Shown here: one piece after another, positions 16,146-23,629 of the stretch
Layout of the letters: every line of letters starts with the position of its first letter
Position numbering within the stretch: position 1 is the stretch's first letter
Assembly: GCA_964635375.1 (NCBI GenBank)
Contig: CAZWOU010000108.1
Coordinates: 1 to 24,204 of the forward strand
DNA length: 24,204 nucleotides
Reading direction: 5' to 3'
From: CAZMNY01 sp964635375
Lineage (GTDB): Bacteria; Planctomycetota; Planctomycetia; Pirellulales; Pirellulaceae
The notes under the pieces: model-generated
The model's input: only the letters and a program-made list of their open reading frames with translations
Database searches by the model: none
What the model was told of the DNA's origin: nothing
Translations under genes and position numbers: made by a program

Positions 16146-16362
16146 ATCGCGCCTGCCTTTGGAGAAACGGGATTTGGAGAAACAGACCGCTCGGATCGCT
16201 TGCCGCCCGATTGCGCCTTCCTTCGATTTTGAGCCGGACGCGACAGAATTGAAATCAACCCGTTTTCGCCCCGCTCCATCTACTTGGAAGCCAGCTTGCG
16301 AAACGCCTGGTAGCCATGGCCAAGCCCAGAAAGGCGCCGGGTCATCTCTTCAGCACTCCAAC
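16146..16362. other. Short intergenic region with 15-bp direct repeat
   Basis: TTTGGAGAAAC occurs at 16158 and again 15 bases later at 16173, just upstream of the unknown acidic protein. No gene or clear promoter was recognised here. Confidence 0.4.
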
Positions 16363-17985
16363 CTATGAATCACTCTCTGGCGGCTTCGGCGCACTCGGCC
16401 TCGGGGTCTCCGCTTCTGGCTTCTCTGCCTCTGGCGTCTCCGCTTCTGGCTTCTCTGCCTCTGGCGGGCTCGGCTCTGGCTTCTCCGTTTCCGGTGGGCC
16501 CGGCTTCTCTTCCGGCGGGCTCGGATCCGCTACCGGCGGGCTCGGGTTCTCTGGTTCTGGCGGGCTCGGCGTTCTTGCTTCCGTCTCGGCCTTTCCTGTT
16601 GTTCCCGGCTTGGCTGTATCGGACTTTTTCGGCTTCTTCACGGCTGGCAGCTTTGCGGTGTTTCGCGGAGCCGAGAACTTGACGGGAAGACCGCCCAGAA
16701 TCACCATCGGAGCGAGTCCGTCGTAGCCCTCAACGCGTTGAGTGGGGTCCTCGATAATCTCTCCGAGCACGAGGACTCGGTCGCCTACTTGGATTTCCTG
16801 TTCTGGGTCGGCGCCGCTAATAATGCTGACTCGACGTTGATTGCTGTCGTTCAGCTTGACGATCGTTTCGAAGAGTTGTCCTTGCTTCTGAATGCTGGTG
16901 ACCAAACCGAAGAGCGCGACGCCGTCGTTGGTCCGTTTTCGGATCCAGCTATCGGTAGCGGCGCCAAACATGTTGAGGGCATCCTCTGGGAGCGATTCGG
17001 CGATGCGTTTCGCCTTATCTGCCAACTGCCGGTTCAGAGCAACTTGAGGGTCAACAAACGTGACGGTGTGGGCGAGTTGGGCGAAGTCGGTGTAGAGTTT
17101 CTTTGATGCAGCTGTTGTATTTCTTCCGGACCCTTTAGCATCGCGCCAAGCGTCGAGCGCCGATTCCGCGTCGTCGATAGCGGCGGAGAGTTTATCCGGC
17201 GAAAACGTCGGAGAGTTACGAACGGAGACTATGGGGGGACGAGCTATCGTAGCTTGCGCCTGGTTCTTAGCGGAGTTGGCTGAGTTCTGTCCGTTCCGTC
17301 CCACGCGCGGCCGACTCGGTTGCCCGCCAGGCGCAGCCTTGCCTTGGGCGGCATTGCGGGGAGGAGTTGCCCTGAGAGGCTCAGGCGGGCGTTGTTGTCG
17401 TGCAGTCCCGCCTGCAGTATCGCCGGACGCTGGAAACTCGCCCGTACTTCCGAGAGGGAACGAACCGACATTGCTTGCCCCCTCCTCCTCGGGGAGGTCA
17501 TCGGCGGCGGCGCCTGTCCGCAAAGCGGATGGCAGAATCCACTGCATGGCGGTTGGTATCTTGGGAGCGAGCTTCACTGGATCTCGATGAAAAGCCCACC
17601 AAAGAATCACCTGGCCGATCGAGAGTCCGATGATACCGCCACCGCCGACCTTGACAACTTCCCAAATTGGGTTTGCCTGTTTACGGCGAGGACGACGTGA
17701 TGTTCGCGAACTGCTTGGGGCGGAGGACGAACTGGTTTTGACAACTTGGGCGGAAGGCGCCGCTTGCTCTGAGAATTCAAAAGCGGGCCTGTCATCGTTC
17801 TCATCGACAGTCGCCGCCACAGCGCCTCCGCCGCTGACGATAATCAGCGAGGGCGGCACGCTATCGAGCACGACAGACAACTCGAATTCGTCGCTGCACA
17901 GAGGGCATCGCACGACGGCGTCACCCGGCGTGTTGTCAGGCGCGGTCACCTCGTCCCGGCATGACGGACAATGAACAGTCGGCAT
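16363..17985 (-). CDS. Zinc-ribbon membrane protein with Pro/Glu-rich C-terminal tail
   Basis: 540 residues from the ATG at 17985, preceded by AAGGAG at 6 bases (a TTG one codon earlier is unlikely). An N-terminal zinc ribbon has Cys6, Cys9, Cys27 and Cys30 (CPSC and CPLC). A Ser-rich linker and a basic patch (SRRPRRKQ, about 97-103) precede one membrane helix at about 109-131 (GGGGIIGLSIGQVILWW). A long Pro/Gly/Ala/Gln-rich stretch follows. A helical segment (about 265-345) leads to a small beta domain with GLVTSIQ and VGDRVLVLGEII that could be an OB- or SH3-like fold (inference). The last 90 residues are Pro/Glu/Lys repeats. Topology suggests a cytoplasmic zinc ribbon with the larger part outside. 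Function is unknown. Confidence 0.85.
   Translation of the reverse strand: MPTVHCPSCRDEVTAPDNTPGDAVVRCPLCSDEFELSVVLDSVPPSLIIVSGGGAVAATVDENDDRPAFEFSEQAAPSAQVVKTSSSSAPSSSRTSRRPRRKQANPIWEVVKVGGGGIIGLSIGQVILWWAFHRDPVKLAPKIPTAMQWILPSALRTGAAADDLPEEEGASNVGSFPLGSTGEFPASGDTAGGTARQQRPPEPLRATPPRNAAQGKAAPGGQPSRPRVGRNGQNSANSAKNQAQATIARPPIVSVRNSPTFSPDKLSAAIDDAESALDAWRDAKGSGRNTTAASKKLYTDFAQLAHTVTFVDPQVALNRQLADKAKRIAESLPEDALNMFGAATDSWIRKRTNDGVALFGLVTSIQKQGQLFETIVKLNDSNQRRVSIISGADPEQEIQVGDRVLVLGEIIEDPTQRVEGYDGLAPMVILGGLPVKFSAPRNTAKLPAVKKPKKSDTAKPGTTGKAETEARTPSPPEPENPSPPVADPSPPEEKPGPPETEKPEPSPPEAEKPEAETPEAEKPEAETPRPSAPKPPESDS
16406..16465. repeat. Tandem repeat, 30 bp x 2, in the Pro/Glu-rich tail
   Basis: Two exact head-to-tail copies of a 30-base unit starting GTCTCCGCTTCTGGC. 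On the minus strand it encodes the ten-residue unit AEKPEAETPE (phase arbitrary) within the C-terminal tail of the zinc-ribbon protein. Confidence 0.9.
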
Positions 17986-18195
17986 CAAGGGCTCCTTCGT
18001 TGGGCCGTTGCGATCTAATCTTCTCTACCCATGTTAACAGGCATCGGGCCGTTCCCCAATTGCGGACCTCAGCCCCATACGGCTTTGGTCTGACCAACTC
18101 GTCGTCGTGTTGGTTTTCGACTTCCAGGGCCTCGGCAAAGCCTGTGCCCTTTCCGCCCCAAGCCGTGCGAGTATCGAGCAGACGGGCTGCCGATG
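17986..18195. other. Intergenic region downstream of the carboxypeptidase gene
   Basis: About 210 bases without a gene. It contains the 13-base palindrome TTGGTC-T-GACCAA at 18085-18097 and an ACCAAC/GTTGGT hairpin at 18093-18114. Its T-run lies on the plus side, so it is not a terminator for the minus-strand gene. Confidence 0.35.
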
Positions 18196-19719
18196 CTAGT
18201 CAAAGCCGTAGAGGGAACCGTACTTGGACCGAAGGTGCCTCATCAGGGCGTCGTGGCCCAGTTCTTGCCCGGTCGCCCCTCGCACCAATTCGGCGGCCGG
18301 TTTGCAGCGGCCCTGCGAGTAGATTCTCTCCTGCAGCCAACTCCTCAACCCCGTAAAATCGCCCCGCGCAAAGGAGGGATCCAGATCGCCCAAATCGTCG
18401 GTTGCGGCTTCAAAAAGTTGCGAGGCGTAGAGATTACCAAGCGAGTAGGTGGCGAAATAGCCAAACAAACCGGCGCTCCAGTGGACATCTTGTAGGACGC
18501 CATTCGCCGCAGTGGGCGATCGCACCCCCAGCACCTTTTGATACTGCTCGTCCCAAGCACCTGGTAGATCGTCTACGCTCAAGGTTCCTTCGAGCAGCGC
18601 TTGCTCAAGCTCAAAACGAATAATGATGTGCAAGTTATAGGTAGCTTCATCCGCTTCGACTCGGATTAACGAAGGTTCGACATGGTTGATGGCGAAAAAG
18701 AAATCGTCCTCGGCAACGTCGGCCAGCGAACCGGGAAACGCCGTCTGTGTTTGCGGGTAGAAATAACGCCAAAAGGCGCGACCGCGGCCGACCAGGTTCT
18801 CCCACAACCGCGATTGCGATTCATGCACTCCGAGGGAGCAGTAGTCGCCTGGAGGCAATCCAAATTGGTCACTCGGCAGGCCTTGTTCGTAGATCCCGTG
18901 GCCCGCCTCATGCAAAGTGCCAAAGAACGCGCAGGAAAAGAAAGTCGGTTCGTATCGAGTTAGGATTCGGCAATCGGCGGGACCGAGCGTCGTGCAGAAG
19001 GGATGGGCAGTCACATCCAACCTGCCGGATTCGAAATCGAATCCAATCTGTTTTGCCGCAACGCGTCCAAGGCGAGCTTGCGCGTCGATGCAAAAGTCTC
19101 GATGGATAATCTCGTTCGGCGCTTTGACGCCGCATTCGGCAATTTGGGCGACGAGGGGCGCCAGTTCATCGCGTAGTGCGCCGAGCACTTCGGCGACTCG
19201 GGATGTGCTTTCGCCCGGTTCATAGTCATCAAGCAAAGGATCATAAATAGAATCCTCGTACCCGATCGCCTCGGCCTTCTCTCGCGTCAAATTGAGAATC
19301 GTTTCAAGCTTGGGTTTGAAATGCTCAAAGTCATCCTTCTTTCGGGCTTCGACCCAGGCTTGTTGGCCAAGTACGGTCGCTCGTGAAAGGTTCTCGACTA
19401 GCGACTGCGGAACTCGGCGTTGCTTCTCGTACTGCCGATGCAGTTCGCGAATGGTGGCGCCCTGCGGGGAATAGGGATCACGCGTCAGGTCGCTATCGGC
19501 GAGCAGGTCCAACCACTCGCCAACGTGGGCGGATGTCGATCGCTGGTGCACGATTCCAGCGAGCAGCGCGGACTGTTCGGCTCGGTAGGCCCCGCCCTGT
19601 GAGGGGAGCATCGTGCGTTCGTCCCAGCCCAGCAGGGCTCCAATCGAAGTAAGTTTTGCGACGTCTTGAAAGTGGGCGACTAGCGACTCAAACGCGTTTT
19701 CTACACTGCCCGATGGCAT
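18196..19719 (-). CDS. Metallocarboxypeptidase, peptidase family M32 (Taq carboxypeptidase type)
   Basis: 507 residues, the normal size for the family (about 500). The zinc motif H270-E-A-G-H274 sits in TLHEAGHGIYEQG, and E300 in GVHESQSRLWEN is the third ligand. Other family blocks are DEATYNLHIIIRFELE and DVHWSAGLFGYFATYSLG. The N-terminal part carries LLGWDERTMLPSQGGAYRAEQ. Known reaction: removal of C-terminal amino acids from peptides, metal-dependent, cytoplasmic; no signal peptide is present. AGAGGA about 8 bases before the ATG is a good ribosome site. The next gene upstream on the same strand, an N-acyl-D-amino-acid deacylase, is 132 bases away, giving a peptide/amino-acid theme for this pair. 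Confidence 0.97.
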   Translation of the reverse strand: MPSGSVENAFESLVAHFQDVAKLTSIGALLGWDERTMLPSQGGAYRAEQSALLAGIVHQRSTSAHVGEWLDLLADSDLTRDPYSPQGATIRELHRQYEKQRRVPQSLVENLSRATVLGQQAWVEARKKDDFEHFKPKLETILNLTREKAEAIGYEDSIYDPLLDDYEPGESTSRVAEVLGALRDELAPLVAQIAECGVKAPNEIIHRDFCIDAQARLGRVAAKQIGFDFESGRLDVTAHPFCTTLGPADCRILTRYEPTFFSCAFFGTLHEAGHGIYEQGLPSDQFGLPPGDYCSLGVHESQSRLWENLVGRGRAFWRYFYPQTQTAFPGSLADVAEDDFFFAINHVEPSLIRVEADEATYNLHIIIRFELEQALLEGTLSVDDLPGAWDEQYQKVLGVRSPTAANGVLQDVHWSAGLFGYFATYSLGNLYASQLFEAATDDLGDLDPSFARGDFTGLRSWLQERIYSQGRCKPAAELVRGATGQELGHDALMRHLRSKYGSLYGFD

Positions 19720-19759
19720 GATCGTATCCTCTCAAAGAAAATCTAAGCGGAGCTTACAA

Positions 19760-19831
19760 ATGAATGAGTGCGAGGTATGCAACGAGGGATCGACGATTGA
19801 TTCAAACGATCCAGCGAGCGCCAACATATAG
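19760..19831 (+). CDS. Possible small ORF of 23 codons with a CxxC motif
   Basis: Starting at an ATG with GGAG 7 bases upstream, the plus strand reads MNECEVCNEGSTIDSNDPAS and ends three residues later at TAG. It lies in the 132-base gap between two minus-strand genes, so it is antisense-oriented to its surroundings. The well-spaced ribosome site and the CEVC pair are the only arguments for it. A frame this short easily arises by chance. Confidence 0.2.
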   Translation: MNECEVCNEGSTIDSNDPASANI

Positions 19832-19851
19832 CAGCCCCGCCTGGTTGCTCG

Positions 19852-21435
19852 TCATCTGTCGACACGTTTCTGCAGGGAGCGACCGAACAAAGCGCCGGTC
19901 ATGCGGCCGTTGTGGATCGCGGCGCCCCCGTTCACAAAGACGTATTTCATACCGACAGCGTATTGGTGGGGCGAATCAAATGTGGCGGTGTCGATGATCT
20001 CGTCTTTGTCCCAAACTATGACGTCCGCAAAATATTCAGGTTTGAGGTAGCCTCGTTTTGGAAGTCCCAGAATATCGGCGGGCAGGCCGCTCGCGCTGCG
20101 AATCGCGACGCCAATTTCAATCGCTTTTTCGCGAACGGCGTAGTGGCCAATCTTACGAGGAAATGTGCCGTAGCTTCGTGGGTGCGGAGCAGTTGCCGCG
20201 GGCAGTCGGGAACTTCCGTCTGAAGCGGTTGCAACCCAGGGCTGAGCCATCACGAAACGCACGTCGTCTTCGTTGATACTGTGGTTCACCACGGCAGCTC
20301 CGCCGTTGCGAACGATGTCCAACACAATCTCGATCGGCTGCTGCGACTCGGCATCCGCGATCTGGTTCAGGCGTTTGCCGATCCACTCTGGGCGTTTTCG
20401 ATAGCTGGCAATCTGAATCCGCTGGCCCTGGTCCGTCTGCTTCAGCTTGTTGATGATCGCCTCGCGAATTCGCGGACCGTCCTTTTTGTCGACCAATCGC
20501 TCGCGAAGCTGTTTCGCCCCGCCAGCTCGAGCCCATGCGGGGATCATTGTCGCGTTGAGTGAAGTGCTCGAGGCGGTGTAGGGGTACTGATCGGCGGTAA
20601 CGGTTTGGCCTGCGTCTCGTTGTTTCTGAATCAAGTCGACAGCGACTCGCACAAGGCCCCAGGAGTTCTTGCCTGATGATTTGAAGTGAGAAATATGAAC
20701 GGGTGTGTTTGCCTGTTTCCCAATCGACAGCGCCTCATTAACAGCATCCAGGAGGCCCGTATTCTCGTTTCGGATGTGGCTGGCGTAGATTCCGCCGTGC
20801 TTGCCGACGACAGTTGCAATGGCCGCCAACTCTTCGGTGTTGGCGTAGGAGCTCGGCACGTAGATCAGCCCAGTGGACATTCCCCAAGCGCCATCAAACA
20901 TGGCCTTGTCCGCCAACAACTGCATCTTGACCATTTCGTCTTCGCTCGCAGCTCGCCGAGTCTCACCGATTACCTTTCGCCTGAGTTGGCCTTGGGGCAG
21001 TAAGTGGGCCACGTTGACGCCCGCGCCAAACGCGTCGATTTTCGCGTAATATGCTTCGACGTCGATCGGACCGCTGCCGCAATTGCCGGTCACGATCGTC
21101 GTACAGCCTTGAGTCAGATAATTGGCGACGGCCCGGGTCTCTCGCGCCACGACTTGCCGGTCGCTATGGTTGTGCAAGTCGATGAATCCGGGTGATATGA
21201 TCAAGCCGCGACAGTCGAGAACGCGGCCGATGTCCCCACGCTGAAAATCGCCCACAGCGACAATCTTGTCGCCACGGATGGCTACGTCTCCTGTCGACGG
21301 CGGGCTCATATCGCCCACGTAGATCAGCCCGCCTTGGAGCAACACGTCGGCGTTGACGACCTGTCCCCAGGCAAGTCGGCCGCCAAAGAGACAGGCGAGC
21401 ATCAGCAAGGCGAGAATCAATCTTCGTGGCGACAT
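19852..21435 (-). CDS. Exported N-acyl-D-amino-acid deacylase (D-aminoacylase family amidohydrolase)
   Basis: 527 residues from the ATG at 21435 (MSPRRLILALLMLACLFGGR). The open frame continues upstream to 21654, but this ATG gives a clean signal peptide cleaved near AWG/Q (about 24). The amidohydrolase-3 layout is clear: DVAIRGDKIVAVG in the small beta domain; H88 and H90 in FIDLHNHSD; C119 in TGNCG, the metal-bridging Cys of D-aminoacylases; H220 in SHIRNE; H250 in HISHFKSSG; and catalytic Asp in ATASDGSS. Known reaction: release of D-amino acids or related amines from N-acyl derivatives, zinc-dependent. Exact substrate is not predictable, and dihydropyrimidinase-like or other amidohydrolase-3 activities remain possible. 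It lies upstream of the M32 carboxypeptidase on the same strand. Confidence 0.93.
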   Translation of the reverse strand: MSPRRLILALLMLACLFGGRLAWGQVVNADVLLQGGLIYVGDMSPPSTGDVAIRGDKIVAVGDFQRGDIGRVLDCRGLIISPGFIDLHNHSDRQVVARETRAVANYLTQGCTTIVTGNCGSGPIDVEAYYAKIDAFGAGVNVAHLLPQGQLRRKVIGETRRAASEDEMVKMQLLADKAMFDGAWGMSTGLIYVPSSYANTEELAAIATVVGKHGGIYASHIRNENTGLLDAVNEALSIGKQANTPVHISHFKSSGKNSWGLVRVAVDLIQKQRDAGQTVTADQYPYTASSTSLNATMIPAWARAGGAKQLRERLVDKKDGPRIREAIINKLKQTDQGQRIQIASYRKRPEWIGKRLNQIADAESQQPIEIVLDIVRNGGAAVVNHSINEDDVRFVMAQPWVATASDGSSRLPAATAPHPRSYGTFPRKIGHYAVREKAIEIGVAIRSASGLPADILGLPKRGYLKPEYFADVIVWDKDEIIDTATFDSPHQYAVGMKYVFVNGGAAIHNGRMTGALFGRSLQKRVDR

Positions 21436-21792
21436 CGAGGTCCCAGACGTCAGGTTGGAGGAGCGGGCGGTACATTCTCGATTAATCCATGCCATAGCGT
21501 AGCGTCGTGATCGCGGGGCGTCGAGTTGCGGGCGGACCCGACTCAGCCCGCCCTGGAAGAGGACGCGATCGAAATCGAGCGGCCGAGGATGGGCAAGCGA
21601 CTGAATAGACAAAGAATGGCCTAGCAGAACTCGTCTTGACGCCGGCGGTTCCAATTCGGATAATCCCGCCCCCGCGAACTCGACCCATCCTGTCCGAGAC
21701 CTCTGCTGCCCGAGACCTCTGCCGCGCAGGGGACTCAGCGCGAAGGGAACTGCGTTCGATATTGGCTTTCAGAATCACAAAATAGATCTTGT
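21436..21792. other. Divergent intergenic region between deacylase and beta-barrel gene
   Basis: About 360 bases. The minus-strand frame of the deacylase stays open through part of it but has no protein-like character. Visible structures are a 16-base-period direct repeat (CCGAGACCTCTGC at 21694 and 21710) and a GGGCGG/CCGCCC dyad at 21530-21553. No clear promoter pair was recognised. Confidence 0.4.
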
Positions 21793-22686
21793 ATGCGGGC
21801 GTTCACGATGCGGGTCGCGGTCTTCATTCTTGCCTATCTGACGCTGTTGCCCCCAGCGTCCGTTACTGGGGCAAGCGAAATCGGCGACTACCTGCGCCAG
21901 TCAGCTTGGGCTGCCCCCGCGACCTCTGGCCGAGTCGGATTGCGAGTCGACTCGCTCGCCGANNNNNNNNNNNNNNNNNNNNNNNNNNNNNNNNNNNNNN
22001 NNNNNNNNNNNNNNNNNNNNNNNNNNNNNNNNNNNNNNNNNNNNNNNNNNNNNNNNNNNNNNTTGCCCCCGTTGGTCGTTCCGGAATTTCGCAGTTTCGA
22101 CCCCGACGATCCCTATCGCCATGTTGGCAAGGGATATCCACTGGAAGGGACGAGTTGGCGGAATCGCCCTTTTCACATCGGTTGGTTGTTTGGCGGAGTG
22201 TATGGCGACAATTTGGTTGACCAGGAATTGCAGCAGACCAACGATTTCTTTGGCGGCTACCGTGTTGGCTGGGACTTCGACCACTACTGGGGCACTGAAT
22301 TGCGGTTGGCCTGGGCTCGCCTAGACGTGCTCGACCGAGAAACCGAAGTCTCCCTACCCGCGGCGAGAAACGTCTTCTATGACGCGAGTTTGGCCTACTA
22401 CCCCTGGGGTGACGCCCAGTCGCGACCGTTCGCCTCTGTCGGAATCGGCTGGGCCGACTTTTCCTTTGTCGACGCCAACAACCAGTTGCAACATGACCAA
22501 TCGTTCACGATGCCGCTAAGCCTAGGGGTCAAGTACTACTGGAAGAAGTGGATGTCGTTGCGTGCGGCCGTGGTCGATAACATCGCTTTCTCATCCGACC
22601 GCGTCGATACCATGCACAGCGTCAGCATGACGTTGGGAATCGAGTATCGCATGGGGCCCCCGCGCCGCATCTACTCGTCCTGGTAG
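21793..22686 (+). CDS. Outer-membrane beta-barrel protein, interrupted by 100-N gap
   Basis: Starts MRAFTMRVAVFILAYLTLLP, a signal peptide probably cleaved near SVTGA/S; an ATG at 21808 is an equally good start. After a short N-terminal segment there is a 100-N gap of unknown true length. The rest (about 208 residues) is a string of amphipathic strands: PFHIGWLFGGVYGDNL, FFGGYRVGWDFDHYWGTELRLAW (shown in part), FYDASLAYYPW, PFASVGIGWADFSF, MPLSLGVKYYWKKWMSLRAA, VSMTLGIEYRMG. It ends in Trp. This is the eight-stranded OmpA/OmpX-like porin pattern with an aromatic C-terminus. Function is unknown; an outer-membrane structural or small porin role is inferred. A likely terminator follows 33 bases after the stop. 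Confidence 0.85.
   Translation: MRAFTMRVAVFILAYLTLLPPASVTGASEIGDYLRQSAWAAPATSGRVGLRVDSLAXXXXXXXXXXXXXXXXXXXXXXXXXXXXXXXXXXLPPLVVPEFRSFDPDDPYRHVGKGYPLEGTSWRNRPFHIGWLFGGVYGDNLVDQELQQTNDFFGGYRVGWDFDHYWGTELRLAWARLDVLDRETEVSLPAARNVFYDASLAYYPWGDAQSRPFASVGIGWADFSFVDANNQLQHDQSFTMPLSLGVKYYWKKWMSLRAAVVDNIAFSSDRVDTMHSVSMTLGIEYRMGPPRRIYSSW
21963..22062. other. 100-N assembly gap of unknown length
   Basis: Unlike the other gaps, no duplication is visible between the flanks (left ends CTCGCTCGCCGA, right begins TTGCCCCCG). Real sequence is therefore probably missing. The frame happens to stay open across the Ns, but the number of missing residues is unknown. Confidence 0.8.
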
Positions 22687-22719
22687 CGGGGCTGGCAGCA
22701 GACCAGTGCAACGTTGCCC

Positions 22720-22741
22720 AAGGGCGTCAGCGCGCCCTTTT
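22720..22741 (+). terminator. Probable intrinsic terminator after the beta-barrel gene
   Basis: AAGGGCG (22720-22726) pairs with CGCCCTT (22733-22739) around a 6-base loop, followed by TT to make a run of four Ts. It starts 33 bases after the stop codon at 22686. The short T-run makes it modest, but the position is right. Confidence 0.5.
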
Positions 22742-22752
22742 AAAGCCTCGCC

Positions 22753-23595
22753 CTAGCGAGGATACGCGTACGATTTTTCGTCGATGTTGATGTCAACGCC
22801 GGCAGCTGGGGCGTCTAGTTTGAGTGACCAGAGAACAGCCTGCGTCATCATCCTCCGGTACTCTTGTCGTCGCCAATTTCGATGAAAATGGCAACCACTA
22901 AACCCGAATGAACGCCCTTTGTCAGGACGATCCCAAGCCCAAGCAACCGTCTCTTCGCGCTCGTCGATTTTGGCTTTGAGAATCGACCTCAGCCCTTGCT
23001 TGGTCTCGACGAACTTCAAGCGATAATAGAATTCGTCATGAATCTCAAAGCTCGACAGCGAACGCGTTATGGGATCATTGGGCGAGACCACTTCCAGCTT
23101 CGTATTGAGCACCTGGTACTTTCGATCCGGTCCGCCATGGCAACCGCCAAACAGCTTGAGGTAGCCATCGACGTACTTCGCGTCGCGAGCTCCCATGGCC
23201 CAGTGAATAGTGACCAGTCCGCCGCCCTTCGCAGCGTGCCCGGCGAAGGATTCAAGCCGCCTGGGCGAGTCATGAATCCACTTCGCCCCTTGGGCCACAT
23301 AGAGCACTACGCAATCGGCTTTTCGGATGAGGTCAGGGCCGTCAAGCCATTCGCCCTTCGCCCGCACGACGTCGACTTGAAGTCGAGCGTCGTTGCGAAG
23401 GCAGGCGGCCAGCACCTCGACGCCAGCGTAATACTCGTGGGTGCCAACCTTGTGCGTTCCATCCGCATCTTGGCCTATCAAGAGCACGCGTTTGCCCTGC
23501 ACCGGTTCGGCCGCGACTCCCGCAGCACAAACGAGCAACCATGGGGCGAGCCATAACGCGAAGCGGCGCGCGAGCACGCCAAATTGACATTCCAT
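22753..23595 (-). CDS. Exported ThuA-domain protein
   Basis: 280 residues from the ATG at 23595 (a GTG three codons earlier is less likely). The signal peptide RFALWLAPWLLVCAAGVAA is cleaved at about 29. The ThuA/glutamine-amidotransferase-like fold is indicated by KRVLLIGQDADGTHKVGTHE, ADCVVLYVAQG, GGGLVTIHWAMG, LFGGCHGG, and ITRSLSSFEIHDEFYYRL. The last is the block typical of the family, which usually reads HPITRGL then DELY. ThuA-like proteins are linked to sugar (trehalose) use in Rhizobium and are abundant as exported proteins in planctomycetes; the reaction is not established. It follows the SHD1-domain gene by 34 bases, so they are probably cotranscribed. A 6-base stem overlaps the stop codon (22746-22761) without a T-run. 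Confidence 0.93.
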   Translation of the reverse strand: MECQFGVLARRFALWLAPWLLVCAAGVAAEPVQGKRVLLIGQDADGTHKVGTHEYYAGVEVLAACLRNDARLQVDVVRAKGEWLDGPDLIRKADCVVLYVAQGAKWIHDSPRRLESFAGHAAKGGGLVTIHWAMGARDAKYVDGYLKLFGGCHGGPDRKYQVLNTKLEVVSPNDPITRSLSSFEIHDEFYYRLKFVETKQGLRSILKAKIDEREETVAWAWDRPDKGRSFGFSGCHFHRNWRRQEYRRMMTQAVLWSLKLDAPAAGVDINIDEKSYAYPR

Positions 23596-23629
23596 CAGCA
23601 CCACAGCGAATCTCGCTAGAGTCGTTGCA

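Noticed and set aside
16316..16726. Plus-strand ORF rich in Gly/Ser/Ala/Phe resembling a structural repeat protein
   Set aside because: It is the antisense reading of the Pro/Glu repeat tail of the zinc-ribbon protein.
18085..18114. Palindrome and hairpin downstream of the carboxypeptidase gene as a terminator
   Set aside because: The T-run is on the plus strand while the upstream gene is on the minus strand, and 6-base arms are expected by chance.
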